A stretch of 23,628 nt of DNA from Chara braunii (GCA_003427395.1 BFEA01000230.1:133593-157220); one strand, 5' to 3'; positions 1 through 9,694 are shown, numbered from the stretch's first letter. Translations and numbers: made by a program. Notes: generated by a model not told the origin, from the sequence alone.

Positions 1-1695
1 CCCCCGCAGCGAAGGCTCCATCTATTGGTGGGGAGCAACACCTGCTGGAAATCGGGTCCAGCGTCCCTGTACAACGTTCTTGTAAAAAATGAAAATGATC
101 TGAGTGGGCCACGTGGCCATGTACATGCAGAGGCATTGATTACTCCCCCTTACCAGTGGAGGATTAACCTACTGCACCTATCTCCTACTGTATCAAAGCT
201 GAATTGAACTGAATTGGATTGATTGGCATACCGAAATCTTGTGAATAGGCCCCATCCACTACTCATAGAGCCTATTATATCTCCTCCTGTATCAAAGCAG
301 AATTGAATTGACATTGTTGAATTGATTAACATGAAAAAATCTTGTGAATAGGCGTCATGGCCATTATAGATGGATTATTCTACTGTCCAGTCCTCACAGA
401 GCGTACTATATCTAAAAACGAATTATATGAGATTATAGTATGACGGGGCCTTGCCACGTGTCAATATTCGTTAATTTTGAGTTCCAAAAAAGGCGCGGTC
501 ATTATATCCATCCAATCTCTTGCTAAGCTATCAAACCCATCAGACATCGCGGTAATGAGGGATCAGAGCCGGCAATCCCCCTCAAACCCTTACTCTCTAT
601 CTAACCCACCCCTACACGCCGGATAGCAAGAGACCAGATGTGCATAAGCGGACCCTCATAATAAGGAGGGAAAAGTCGAGGGGCCGAACCCACGGCCCAC
701 GCCTGTGTAAATGGACCTACCATCGTCAATAGTGGCGTGACCGCCGTCGTTGTCATCGCCGCCCCCCCCAGTGGAATTATACCGGTCGCGGTGATTGATG
801 CCCCCGTCATCATCGGTGGTGACACCACTGTCAGGAGTAGCATGATCACCTTCGTTGTCCTCTCCGCTCCCGTCAATGGAAATATACCGGTCGTGGCGAT
901 TGATGCCCCTGTCGTCATCGGTGGTGATGTCAACATCGTCGTATCGTGTGTCATCATTGTTGTCGTTGTGGTTATTGTTGTTGTTGTTGAAATTTGCTGT
1001 TGGTATTGTTATTGCCTCGGATGCAAGCCGATCCTCCAACAGAAATCGCAGATCGCAACGCTCAGTATATAGAGCTTTACAAGTAGCCATCATGCTATCT
1101 GCTCGCCGCCAATCGATGTAGGCGTCAAGCTTGGGATCCGGCCCCTCCTCCAGCTCCCATATAACATCCAGGATGTCCTCGGTCGTGTCGTTCAACCAAG
1201 CCGCCAACGAGATCGCCCCCCCGTCGATCCCTAACTCTTCATTCGACCGCAAAGACAGCTCCCCCACAAGCTCCTGTAACCGCCTGCATCCTTTCTCCTA
1301 GATGATCAGCCATTCATCCGCTCCGCGTTGCAACTCCCCTTCCTTGTCACGTTGTAGTCGCCCCGCCGAATCCATCGCGCCGCAAAAGAAAATAGTCAAC
1401 AGTTTAGCCGGCACATCCCCTATACACGCGTCGCCGTCCGTCCGACCAGCCACGTCACCCACGACGCTCACTGCCACGTGTCAGGCGCGAGTATAGGCCC
1501 TGCACCTCATGGGAGATCGCCTTCCCAGGTGCTAGGTTGAGCCAGGTGCAACCAGACCTCGCTGGTTGGCTGGCACAGGCTGCTAGCGCTCGCACGACCA
1601 CTAACGCTGCTCCTACCAGCGCTGAATGACAGAGCGAAGGGCAGTTCAGGGTTGCATCTTTCTGACCCATTTGATGACTTCAAAATTTTTAGGCA
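1..1695 (-). mobile_element. Contig-edge truncated duplicate of the 1.78-kb retroposon
   Basis: Corresponds to 18021-19715. The module hairpin and A tail are missing because the window begins inside the module; only the module head and central box remain at 1-67. The 5' TSD copy is at 1696-1711. Confidence 0.7.
656..1375 (-). pseudogene. Duplicate of the hypothetical retroposon ORF (artefactual copy)
   Basis: Same sequence as 18676-19395, including the TAG at 1298-1300. It should not be counted as a second gene, because it lies in the block joined by the adapter. Confidence 0.5.
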
Positions 1696-2263
1696 TGTGC
1701 TGTGGTATACTTCATGTATTTTTGCCTTGGGCACTGGGCCGGAATAAATACTTCGATTTTGTGGCAAAAAAAAGAAACCAACGAAACACCCTCTGGACAC
1801 TCCGAAACTCACCTGTTAGAGGGGGGGAAAGACCGACACCACCAGTGGTCCGTGCTGAGGTCAACATGCTATCAGGCAGGCAATTTTGGCAGACTGGGAG
1901 TACCGGGTACAGCTAAAGGGCTACTCAACAAAAGCACTGAATTTTTTGGCCACCCTATGGGGTGCTTTTTCTGGATTGATGACACTCGAATACTTGCAGG
2001 GACAACTCCCTCGGCTGCCATTCTCGGGTTTCTTTTGTGAGTTGTATTCGCGATGATAGGGGGGTAGCTGTAAACTGTATGCAGGCGAGCTTCTTGTACC
2101 TTACGAGGCCTACACCCAGAAGTTCTGTTTAGGATTTGGTATCAGTTTAGTTAGGCGATAAGGTAAGCGATTCTGTAAGTTTGTTTGATAAGTCCATTGT
2201 TGTTTTTGCAGATTACACCCTCCAGTTTTTTCTTTGTTGCAGGGGTATACGTACATAATATGC

Positions 2264-2408
2264 ATTTATTTATTTATTTGTTTGTTTTGAACAATGCACC
2301 TCCGGTAGTGCTAGTGGTGCTGATGAAATCAGACACCACTAGCACCCGGGGAGAGGCTCCATCTATTGGTGGGGAGCGTCCCCTGCTGGAAAACGGGTCC
2401 AGCGTCCC
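2264..2408 (-). repeat. 3' hairpin module, copy M2 (duplicate of 20284-20428)
   Basis: The head ends at 2408 on the plus strand (GGGTCCAGCGTCCC); the box reads CCATCTATTGGTGGGGAGC. The hairpin at 2308-2345 is nearly perfect: 12-bp arms GTGCTAGTGGTG and CACCACTAGCAC, plus an inner CTGAT/ATCAG. The tail is an (AAAT)-like run on the minus strand (2264-2290). No convincing target-site duplication was found. Confidence 0.75.
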
Positions 2409-2831
2409 ATATATAGAATACAGAATGAATACAGACTGTGACAGATAAGTTTGCTGAGAAGTTGGGTGAGAGCCTGCCAGCATTGATTACACTGTCTTCC
2501 AGAGGATTGACTGTACAGGTCCTTAAGAGGAGGGAAAGAACCTCTTCGCCCTAATTCCAGGCGCCAGATATCTGCTACTGAAGAACTAGTCTCTCCCTCC
2601 CTATTTGCTGAAGCTCCAAAGATGGTCCTGAGGGGCTTGATTTGATGAAGCCTTCTCCAATATACATAGATGTTGTTTTCTTCATTTTTTTCATTTTTTT
2701 CATTGGCATCTACAAGTTCTGTGTTTTGGGCCAGTGTAGACTTCCTCTTGGTTCATAGTTCACTGCAGGTAGAGTTAGGCTTGGCCGGCAGACTGCCTTG
2801 CTGAGCTCACCGACTGCAGTGTATGATGTCA

Positions 2832-2851
2832 GGGACGCTGGGCCCCCCCAG
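2832..2851 (+). repeat. Module head fragment (also 20852-20871)
   Basis: GGGACGCTGGGCCCCCCAGC matches only the module head hairpin and stops before the central box. It lies about 40 bp before the large inverted repeat at 2893-3090. Confidence 0.45.
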
Positions 2852-2892
2852 CTTATAATTGACTTGTTTCTTCTTTTTTTTTTTGGGGGGGG

Positions 2893-3090
2893 GGGGCGGA
2901 AACTACAATGGAGTCACAAAAACGAGTTATAATTGCAGTATGGGCCAAGATACAGTTTGCAATTGCAGTTCGGGCAATGTATACAACCCAGCTTTCTGGC
3001 CAGGTAGGGTAGGCGAACTGCAATTGCAAGCTGTATCTTGGGCCATAGTGCAATTATAACTTGTTTCTGTGACTGTACTGAAGTTGCCCC
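2893..3090. repeat. Duplicate of the large inverted repeat (artefactual copy)
   Basis: Arms 2893-2972 and 3014-3090, identical to 20913-21110. Confidence 0.75.
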
Positions 3091-3175
3091 TTTTTTTTTT
3101 GGCAGGGGGGGAGGGGGGGGGCGCGGGGCGTTTGGAGAAACTGAGAGGACAAACAAAAAAAAGCGAATGGAGGAT

Positions 3176-3262
3176 GTCCTTCGGGACATCCATTAAAATT
3201 GGAACCATACAGATAAGATCAGCATGGCCCCTCTGCAAGGGTGAGAGAAAATGTCGTTGCAG
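3176..3262 (+). ncRNA. U6 snRNA-like sequence, diverged (duplicate of 21196-21282)
   Basis: Starts with the U6 5' hairpin (GTCCTTCGGGAC) and keeps ACATCCATTAAAATTGGAAC, then ATACAG, the AGC triad and ATGGCCCCT..GCAAGG in U6 order and spacing. The near-invariant ACAGAGA box reads ACAGATA, and the 3' part after GCAAGGGTGA no longer matches. It is most likely a U6 pseudogene or U6-derived retrosequence, not a working spliceosomal RNA gene. Confidence 0.7.
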
Positions 3263-3354
3263 TCAATCCCCTGCTGCTCAGGGCAATCAATGCTGGCAGA
3301 TGCATGTCCCATGCCGTTAAACGTACACAAAATTTCAGTGTCTTAATGTTCTGT

Positions 3355-3495
3355 GGGGCGCCGGACCCGGTTTCCAGCAAGTGAAGCTCCCCACCAATAG
3401 ATTGGAGCCAATGAGGGAGGGTGCTAGAGGGGGGATGCTCATATCATCCCCCCTAGCCAGGAAGCCCGGTTCAAAAAAAAAAGAAAAAAAAGAAG
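3355..3495 (+). repeat. 3' hairpin module, copy M3 (duplicate of 21375-21515)
   Basis: Head GGGGCGCCGGACCCG at 3355, box CACCAATAGATTGGAGCC, then a hairpin at 3423-3457 with arms GCTAG and GGGGGATG against CATCCCCC and CTAGC around CTCATAT. An A-rich tail starts at 3473. TGAGAGAAAA occurs at 3242-3251 and 3498-3507 and could be a 10-bp target-site duplication, which would place the insertion inside the U6-like sequence. Confidence 0.75.
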
Positions 3496-3659
3496 TATGA
3501 GAGAAAACGAAAAGAAGTTGCTGAAAAGAAGAAGAAGAAGAAGAAGAAGTTGCTGTGGGACTTGCACATCACTCAGCCCAGCTCCTGAAGGTTATCTGGC
3601 AGTTGAAAAGACCGTGAGGGGCCAGGGTTTCTCTTTTGGGCCACAACCTTTTTTTTTTT

Positions 3660-3721
3660 TTTCGGAAATAAGTTACCTAGGCTACCAGAGTGGCCCTGGG
3701 TCACTTGCCCGGGCGGGCCAG

Positions 3722-3745
<24 letters not shown>
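3660..3745 (+). repeat. Second A-tailed repeat family, duplicate of copy 1
   Basis: Same as 21680-21765, in the artefactual block. Confidence 0.55.
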
Positions 3746-3752
<7 letters not shown>

Positions 3753-3844
3753 AAAGGAGTTTAAAAAACAATATTTTTAAATTTTACTTTTTGTTTTAAA
3801 TTTGGTGAATAATTTTTTTTATTTTTTTTCACAAAGACGTGGCC

Positions 3845-3882
3845 CTGTCTCTTATACACATCTAGATGTGTATAAGAGACAG
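3845..3882. other. Tn5 mosaic-end junction adapter (library contaminant)
   Basis: CTGTCTCTTATACACATCT (3845-3863) is followed directly by its reverse complement (3864-3882), a perfect 38-bp palindrome. Each half is the 19-bp Tn5 mosaic end. The head-to-head pair is the circularisation junction of Nextera mate-pair libraries. Reading frames through it give the known contaminant peptides MCIRDR, SLIHI and YTHLDVYKRQ. It is not biological sequence and marks a false join between 3844 and 3883. Confidence 0.97.
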
Positions 3883-4400
3883 GTGTAGGCCGAGCCTCCT
3901 TTTTTTTTTTAATCCCGCACAGGGCGCATCGCGCACAGCGGACAGCACTGCGCACAGTGCGCGAGCTGTCATTCCAGCGCACAGCGCAGTGCGCCCCGCC
4001 CCGCCCCACACTGCGCACTGGTGCGCCGCAACTATGGTTAGAAGCATTCCACCGAGAACAGACATGACCACGAACCCCACCCAACTTAGAAATTAGTTTT
4101 TTTTTTTTTGGTTTCTTTCTTTTCTACGTTGCAATTCTCAGTGACCGGCCGTTCATGTGAACGACCCCCCTCAAATGCGGCGCGTTAACGGGACTCGCCC
4201 CCGGCCCATAGTTGGGCCAAGAACTGGTCGTTTAACAAAATGTCAGTTGATCACAATAAAATGGCGTCAGCTTGGTTAGGTTGTAGAAGTGCATGGGTTG
4301 CCACCCTTTTGGAAATTGCTTGTCTTCACTGCCTGTTGCTAAGCATGCAGGCCTATTGTGGCTCATTCTTCATAACTCTGTTCCTACAGCAACCATGCTA
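3883..4400. other. Non-coding stretch: GCGCAC-rich block and T-runs
   Basis: 3914-4030 is dense in GCGCAC/GTGCGC words (alternating purine-pyrimidine, many CpG) flanked by T-runs at 3900-3911 and 4097-4110. GCGCACTGGTGCGC at 4013-4026 is a short palindrome. I see no gene or recognisable repeat in 4110-4400. An open frame from 4240 has no protein-like support in its first part. Confidence 0.5.
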
Positions 4401-4840
4401 TATCACAGGAGATGGAAAGCTCTGCCCCCTTTTGTTTGGTGTGTGCACTCGGACGCATCGTAGAAGATCAGCAACACTTGTGGGTAACATGGAAGGCCTT
4501 TTGGACCTAATGGAAAGCCTTGAATATCACACCACCTCTGTGGGAGGATCTTTGGACAGAGCCTGGAATCCTATTGGGCACGATATGCTTGCACCTCACC
4601 ACACCAAGAGTCAATGTATTCGAGACCCTACGCGCAGCAACTTTGTGGGCGCTACGGAGACAGAAATGAGGAGCCACCCACCACCCAGCAGGTACTGCGA
4701 CGAATTAAACAGTCGTTGAAGCACATCATCCACTCAGATTGGCATGCTGCAACGCAGCATCTTTAGTGGCTGGTACCCAATGGGCCAATGGTTCAAGCAA
4801 CATTGGGCTGCATGCCGCCTTTTAGCTATTGTGGATGCTT
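4400..4840 (+). pseudogene. Decayed LINE C-terminal region (zinc-binding and tail)
   Basis: Read with a frameshift and stops. From about 4429 the frame reads FCLVCALGRIVEDQQHLW, a C-x2-C...ED.QH..W pattern like the zf-RVT region of plant-type LINEs. Then comes WKALNITPPLWEDLW (4515-4560), CLHLTTPRVNVFETLRAATL and WAL (to about 4665), and after a shift of frame RNEEPPTTQQVLRRIKQSL and HIIHSDWHAA (to about 4755). Order and character match the region downstream of RT in LINE C (13055-13740). It is a C-terminal remnant only and ends where the LINE A RT relic begins, so this is either two elements abutting or a rearranged one. Evidence is pattern-based; a profile search is needed. Confidence 0.4.
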
Positions 4841-4869
4841 GTAGAAGTCGACTTTGTTTTGGAATCTTT

Positions 4870-6460
4870 TTTAGCACTTAGTGCCTTACAAACTGGTGGC
4901 CAAGGCACTCACCATCCGCCTGTTGTCGTTCATGAACATGCTGATCTATCCCAATCAGATGGGACTTATGCCCAACCGCAATATTCAGGACAACATCCTT
5001 TTGGTCAATGAGACCATCAAGTGCACACACCAGCGCAAGGCCCAAGCGGCAATTCTGTTTATAGACTTCGAGAAAGCGTATGACCACGTTAACTGAGACT
5101 TCTTAGCTATGTGTCTGGCCAGAATGAACTTTGGTCCCGATTTCTGCCACTGGGTGCAGCTCCTTCATAGATCGGCCACTACAAACATAATGCTCAATGA
5201 CCACCTTTCGCCGTCGATAACGTTGTAGAGGTTGGTACGTCAAGGGGACCCCATCTTGCCCCTTCTATTCGTAAAAGGTCATGAAGGCCTTTGCAGCATT
5301 GATTAAAGCCCACCCATCCCGAATATCGCGGACCTCCTTATCCAGTGGTGTCGTTGTTCGCAGATGACCTCACGGTCCTCATACGTGCAGACGTCGACAA
5401 CCTTCAGGCCCTAACCCAAATCATACACCTCTTCTCACTGGCGGCAGACATGAAAGTGATTTGGGGCTCTAAGCCAGAGGGTTGGTGGCTCCACCCCCAA
5501 GACTTGTTCCCCCTGTCGGACCCATGCGTATCATGGCCAAGAAAGGAAGACGTCATCAGGATGTTGGTAGTGAGGCTAATGACAATGGGACCTCCGCCGG
5601 ATCACGCGGACATCCTGGTGAACACGACCATTGACTACCTGACAAAATGAGAAGGACTGTACACATCATTGGTGGGTCGAGCGCTGATAATCAACAATGC
5701 TATCCTCGCGGCCATATGGTACAAACTGGTATTGCGACCACTTAAACCACAACAATATACCAGGCCGAGAAAGACAGTCACAATGTATCTGTGGATAAAT
5801 AGCGTCGAATCGGAGGGTTGCATGACTAGGGTGAGCTGGGACGCTCTCACACAACCAAGAGCCAAAGAGGGGGCTGGGAATACTGAACCATGAAACAGAG
5901 AGTGAGATCATGATTTTCAAGGTGTTAGCCAGACTTTTCATAGAAAACGACATTCCGTGGCCCCCCTTGCCCTGTGTGCAGATAGCCGTTTTGGCATCCG
6001 AATTTGTGCCCCTTAACCGGGTGCACCCCTTTTAATGGTTGACCAACAACCATTGGACAACCCAGACCCTCGCCGACACATGCATGTGATAGGTCTGGCG
6101 CTGACCGCCAGGCAGGACATCCCCCATGATCCCCTCTGGCCATACATGCTAAAACTGTGGCGGAAACGAAGCTCCAAATAAAAGTGTTCACCCAATAGAT
6201 GACACTTCATATGGAGACAACCGTTGTTTGACAAACCTGTCGTCCTGGACGAAGATGAAAACTCATTTCTGCTCACAACTAACTCACCCTGATTCACCTG
6301 GGCAAAGAAAGGAATCTACACGGGCGGTGATCTCTGGGACCCGGTGTCGAGCGCATTGGCTCCCGCCTTTTTCGCAAAAGCGAGAGCCCTCCCGACCATG
6401 TCACGCAAAAGTTAAACGAAACAAAATGAGAGACAACTTGGGAACGACGCCTAACTAATC
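4870..6460 (+). pseudogene. LINE A: decayed L1-type reverse transcriptase
   Basis: Non-LTR reverse transcriptase relic on the plus strand, spread over three frames. It starts inside the finger region (YKLVAKALTIRLLSF, from about 4884), then NRNIQDNILLVNETI (4975-5020) and FIDFEKAYDHVN (5059-5094), where the catalytic Asp motif is intact. A TGA at 5094-5096 replaces the Trp seen in related elements. RLVRQGDPI (about 5230) and the catalytic FADD box (5357-5368) follow, then GWWLHP, LVGRALIINNAI (5669 on), TQPRAKEGAG (about 5850) and WRQPLFDKP...KKGIYTGGDLWDP (6210-6345). The 5' half with endonuclease is absent, and several stops and frameshifts are present. LINE C (10825 on) is a diverged relative. 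Not functional. Confidence 0.85.
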
Positions 6461-6671
6461 CCGCAATCGCAGTCCGATAAATAACGGACTGCACCTTGGA
6501 CATAGGAAGGGCCAAAACCAAGAGGAAGGACTTAGAAAATGCCTCAATAAGTAGTTGACACTTGGCATGCTAGAAAAATAAAAAAAAGAAAAGAAAAGAG
6601 AAAGAAAAATGAAAAGAAAAAGGTGGGAGAATAAGACAACAGGAGTGAGAGGGAGTGAGTGAGTTGGCCGT

Positions 6672-6751
6672 CAGTAGGGACTGACAGGTCCCTACTGTTC
6701 GAATGTGGAGGCAAAAAAAATAAAGAAAAGAAAAGAAAAGGAAAAAGGGCA
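6672..6751 (+). repeat. Hairpin plus A-rich tail (candidate LINE A or retroposon 3' end)
   Basis: CAGTAGGGAC (6672-6681), six-base loop TGACAG, and exact complement GTCCCTACTG (6688-6697), followed 15 nt later by an A-rich, AAAG-containing run (6713-6751). The layout matches the hairpin-then-poly(A) 3' module seen elsewhere, but stem and loop sequences are different. It lies about 200 bp past the last LINE A coding similarity, same strand. Confidence 0.4.
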
Positions 6752-7068
6752 CTAACGGTAAAAAACGGTCACTTGGGGAGATACATCTGTGACTAGATAC
6801 ATCCTGGGATATGTCGGTTGCAAAGTATCTTGATTTTATTTAGCTTTTGCAGAGAAAATAAAAAAAAATCAAGGCCTCTTGTAACTGAGATACAACGGAT
6901 TGCTACGGAAGAGGAAAACACACGTTTTTGGTACATCCGGGGCCAACATTGAGACCGGACACACTTGGAAATTAACCGTTTCTTTTTGTTTCAGCTGGGG
7001 CAAGTTGTGGGGCAATGAGGCAAGGAAAAATGTCATTATGGTAGTCCAAGAAGTAACGTACTGCATGG

Positions 7069-7188
7069 GGGTGTCTAGACCAAGAGAAAAAGGACCTTGG
7101 TACACCCAAGACACTAAAAAAGAGTGTCTTGGACTTTGGCAAATGGAAACGGTAAATGGTGGCCGCGAGATGGTGGATCTCGCGGCCA
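7069..7188. repeat. Cluster of three consecutive hairpins
   Basis: 7069-7107: GGGTGT and CCAAG paired with CTTGG and ACACCC. 7106-7132: CCAAGACACT, 7-nt loop, AGTGTCTTGG, a perfect 10-bp stem. 7160-7188: TGGCCGCGAGAT, 5-nt loop GGTGG, ATCTCGCGGCCA, a perfect 12-bp stem. The first two overlap, so they are alternative folds. No attached gene or tail was recognised. Confidence 0.7.
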
Positions 7189-8088
7189 AGAATATTCACG
7201 GCTTTTGAGGCCCATGAGAGGGAAAGATTAGGACTGCCAGGGACAAGGAAGTCCCAAATGAAAATGAGACGTCATTAGGAACGATGTCGGGGACTAGATA
7301 GACCCAAAATAAAAATAGTTGAAAATTGGGATATGCGCCGACCAAGAGGTACCTCAGAAACCTCCAGGTAGGACTGCCAAGAGGTACCTGATCTCAAGCT
7401 AGGTTCATGTACAGCCAGGGGGTCCAGCGTTTGACAAACACCGGACCCTCAGGAACAACAAATTTTGACGAGTTTTCGGCCAAAAAACTCGGTTTCAATT
7501 TCGTTCAAAAAATAAAAAATGTTCATTTTTACGAAATGATCATTATGTTTAGTTTAGTTACACTTGTGTAGTTCAGTCATCCTCCACTTAATGATGTTCC
7601 GGTTTAAATCCTGATGGCTTCAGTAGCCGCGGACATGTGTTGTGTCAAAATTCCTCGAACATGATGATGGTTTTCCACTTAGCAATATCCCGACCCATCC
7701 ATGGTTGCTCTCCCTTGCTGCATAAGCATGATAGGCACTGTGTTTGCAACAGTTCACCTCCTCCGTGCTCTATTTCAATCACGTTTTTACCCCCTTGTGC
7801 TCTCATCGAACGTGGTAAAATGAAGGTGGGTAGGGGGTAGTGACTACTGTTGTTACTGTTGCTGATGATGTTGCTGCTACCAAGGAAGAGTTTGTTGTTG
7901 TTCATGTTGATGCTTGGCCAAGCCAGACTGTTGCTGCTGCGGAGAACCGTTAGCTGGTCCCCCGGAGCAAAGATCGGTTTGGAAAAGGCTAAGGAGGTAG
8001 TACGGCCCGAGGTCACCAGTAGCTAGCTCCACCAAAATAAGGGTATTGGGTTGTGGCTTCACAAGCCCCATATCATAGGCATAGATAG

Positions 8089-8146
8089 ATGGCCTACAAA
8101 TTCTGTAGGCCATATGAATCCATTTTCCTGCAAAAACAGAAAATGG
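8089..8146. repeat. Two adjacent perfect hairpins
   Basis: ATGGCCTACA, AATTC loop, TGTAGGCCAT (8089-8113); then CCATTTTC, 11-nt loop, GAAAATGG (8120-8146). Seven bases separate them. Confidence 0.7.
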
Positions 8147-8373
8147 ACTTCCCCGAACTGGCCTAGGGCCTCGGCCCTTGGGCGATGCCCGAAAAAGGCA
8201 AGTAAGGACAAACGACGACGGAATCCAACCAAACTTTATGGGGGTCTTCCATAATGTATAGAAAGAGGGCCTGCCGCGTTACGTGTGCATCCGACACCGT
8301 CTGGGCTGCCAAATGCAAGCCTGTATTTTTCGGCTCTCCCGCCTGTAGGAAAATCGACAACAATCTACAAAAA

Positions 8374-8462
8374 CTGTGTTTTCTGCAAAGTCCGTGTTTT
8401 TTGCAAAATATTTGTTTTCTGCAAAATATTTGTTTTGTTCAAAATCTGTGTTCTTTGTATCT
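8374..8462. repeat. 18-bp tandem repeat, about 5 units
   Basis: Units of the form YTTGTTTTCTGCAAAATA follow each other with few changes from 8374 to about 8462 (CTGTGTTTTCTGCAAAGT, CCGTGTTTTTTGCAAAAT, ATTTGTTTTCTGCAAAAT and so on). The open frames across it simply reflect the 18-bp period. Confidence 0.8.
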
Positions 8463-8560
8463 GTGCAAGTCTGTTCTTTTGGGACTGGGTTTTCTGATGG
8501 TCCGGACTCCGGAGTAACTCTCGGAAAGACGGGGGCCCGCATTTGGGGAAATATGAGGGG

Positions 8561-8675
8561 TTACCTCCATCATCCATCCACCACAACCAGCCACCACACA
8601 TCACCTCCCACTCCATCTTCTTCATCAATCCACCATAGCCCACCAACTCACTCCATCTTCCACTCCCCATAGCCT
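8561..8675 (-). repeat. Diverged 53-bp minisatellite relative, inverted
   Basis: On the minus strand this reads GGCTATGG, AAGATGGAGT, GGGCTATGGTGGATTGATGA, GGAGGTGATGTG, GGCTGGTTGTGGTGGATGGA. It is the same unit as the 16905-17218 minisatellite in opposite orientation, about two units, spacing about 51 bp. Confidence 0.65.
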
Positions 8676-8679
8676 TCGG

Positions 8680-9256
8680 GCAGATACAAAACACATGGCC
8701 CTATGGGCTCATACAAACATACATAATCTCTGGGCACACACACATACACACAACTACGATACTGGACTGGGGGGGTCTATCAGGTAAATGACGGGGTCGA
8801 CTCACGCATGGCTTAGCTCTAGGGTAGGGGTAGGGATATAAGTCGCTCCGGCTAGTCTGAGTTCCGCCTAGCCTTGCGGAAGCTAGGGGAAGGACGGTAG
8901 GATGTGTCCGCGGGCACTGGCCTGCCTTGCTTAGGTAATCCTGCTGGGTAGACTCTCTGAATTGGGCCTGTAGAAGATTGCATGAGCCTGGCGTCCGAAG
9001 TTCCCCTACGGCAAGGTTCGTCCGCTTCGGCATCCATCAGGGCTTGTAGGTTGGCCCAGCCTTGGTGCTTGTCACTGCCTTCTGGTCCAAGTTGCCCTCG
9101 ATACTGGTAGGGTGATGGTCCTGAGTGCTGGTCACACTGAGGTAGGATAGTAGGGACAGGGGGTGTGCTGGGAGTATCAACGTGGGGATGGGTAGGGTAG
9201 GTGGCCTATCCTGTCAGGACAACCATTGGCTGCCGCTACCAGCAATCACCGTGGGT
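8680..9256. other. Non-coding stretch, nothing recognised
   Basis: Contains GGTAGGG/GTAGGGT-like words (8820-8835, 9184-9200) and short CA/TA-rich tracts (8735-8755), but no protein, RNA gene or repeat family that I can support. Confidence 0.4.
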
Positions 9257-9345
9257 CTGGTCCTTGGCCTCTACAACACCATGGGCTTCAAACAAACAAA
9301 CAAACAAACAAAACAAAAAACAAAAAAAAAAAGAACCAAAGGGGA
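9257..9345 (+). repeat. Third A-tailed repeat family, copy 1
   Basis: GGTCCTTGGCCTCTACAACA and CCATGGGCTTCA are followed by (CAAA)n and an A-rich tail. The same block with a poly(A) tail occurs on the minus strand at 22466-22527, so this is the 3' end of a separate retroposon family. Confidence 0.6.
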
Positions 9346-9424
9346 CCAAGGAAAAGTAGACAAAAACAAAGGTAAAGTGACAAACCTAAAGGAAGACTGA
9401 AGTGACTAGTCAACATCAATAGAA

Positions 9425-9502
9425 CCCACTTATCGGGGATGCTCTTATCATCCTGGTAAGTGGGCTTCCCAGTTATGAAAAAAAAAAAAAAAAAAAAAAA
9501 AA
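9425..9502 (+). repeat. 3' hairpin module, copy M4 (hairpin and tail only)
   Basis: Arms CCCACTTA and GGATG pair with CATCC and TAAGTGGG around CTCTTAT (9425-9464). Thirteen bases follow, then a 25-nt A tail (9478-9502). The module head is absent and only a weak match to the central box precedes it. The stem sequence is unlike the other copies, yet complementarity is complete in the outer 8 bp. Confidence 0.7.
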
Positions 9503-9533
9503 CCCATCAATCACACAGAAATAAGCACAGAAT

Positions 9534-9549
9534 GCTATCCTGAAGTCCT
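9534..9549. repeat. Target-site duplication, tail side
   Basis: GCTATCCTGAAGTCCT, identical to 10226-10241, adjacent to the T-run that is the minus-strand A tail. Confidence 0.75.
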
Positions 9550-9694
9550 TTTTTTTTTTCCTTTTTTTTTCCTGTGGGAAACAACCCGAGCAGATGCTAG
9601 GGGTGCTAGTAAGAGCAGGCACCACTAGCAATGTCGGGGAGGCTCCATCTATTGGTGGGGAGCAGCACCTGCTGGAAAACGGGTCCAGCGTCCC
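9550..9694 (-). repeat. 3' hairpin module, copy M5
   Basis: Minus strand: head from 9694 (GGGACGCTGGACCCG), box CACCAATAGATGGAGCC, then a hairpin (9628-9596) with GCTAG, T.C mismatch, GGTGC paired to GCACC and CTAGC around CTGCTCTTACTA. A stretch of about 25 nt and an A-rich tail follow. Confidence 0.85.

Larger units (their letters stand above)
1..3847. repeat. First copy of 3.85-kb perfect duplication (probable assembly artefact)
   Basis: This block matches 18021-21867 at a constant offset of 18020, with no difference seen in the lines compared, including long homopolymers. The match ends where the Tn5 adapter starts; the last three shared bases (CTG) also begin the adapter. Such identity across A-, T- and G-runs is not expected of an old genomic duplication. 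The block starts at window base 1, and its partner starts straight after the lone N at 18020. I read this as one locus represented twice. Everything in 1-3844 (truncated retroposon, two module copies, inverted repeat, U6-like sequence) should be counted once, in the second copy. Confidence 0.9.
6550..8370. other. Non-coding stretch with A-rich tracts and several perfect hairpins
   Basis: No supported gene. A/GA-rich tracts lie at 6575-6625 and 6713-6751. Perfect or near-perfect hairpins are at 6672-6697, 7069-7107, 7106-7132, 7160-7188, 7469-7491, 8089-8113 and 8120-8146. A 13-bp direct repeat CCAAGAGGTACCT occurs at 7342-7354 and 7377-7389. Open frames here are short and show no protein-like constraint. 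Confidence 0.55.

Noticed and set aside
601-957. Val/Ile- and Thr-rich frames opposite and beside the retroposon ORF (also 737-1072)
   Set aside because: They are shadows of the acidic-repeat ORF on the minus strand and begin or end inside its repeats.
3242-3507. 10-bp TGAGAGAAAA pair as a firm TSD for M3
   Set aside because: Short, A-rich and near purine-rich sequence, so it is kept only as a possibility inside the U6 finding.
3497-3799. Lys/Arg-rich open frame (also 21517-21819)
   Set aside because: It is a translation of A-rich retroposon tails and a GAA microsatellite.
3866-4096. Open frame beginning MCIRDR and its minus-strand partners
   Set aside because: These start inside the Tn5 adapter and are well-known contamination products.
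4240-4719. 159-residue plus-strand open frame as a gene
   Set aside because: It overlaps a LINE C-terminal relic that reads better in other frames, starts in featureless DNA and has no recognisable domain.
8279-8694. Repetitive frames with FAENKYFAKN-like repeats
   Set aside because: They arise from the 18-bp DNA tandem repeat, and no flanking coding signal exists.
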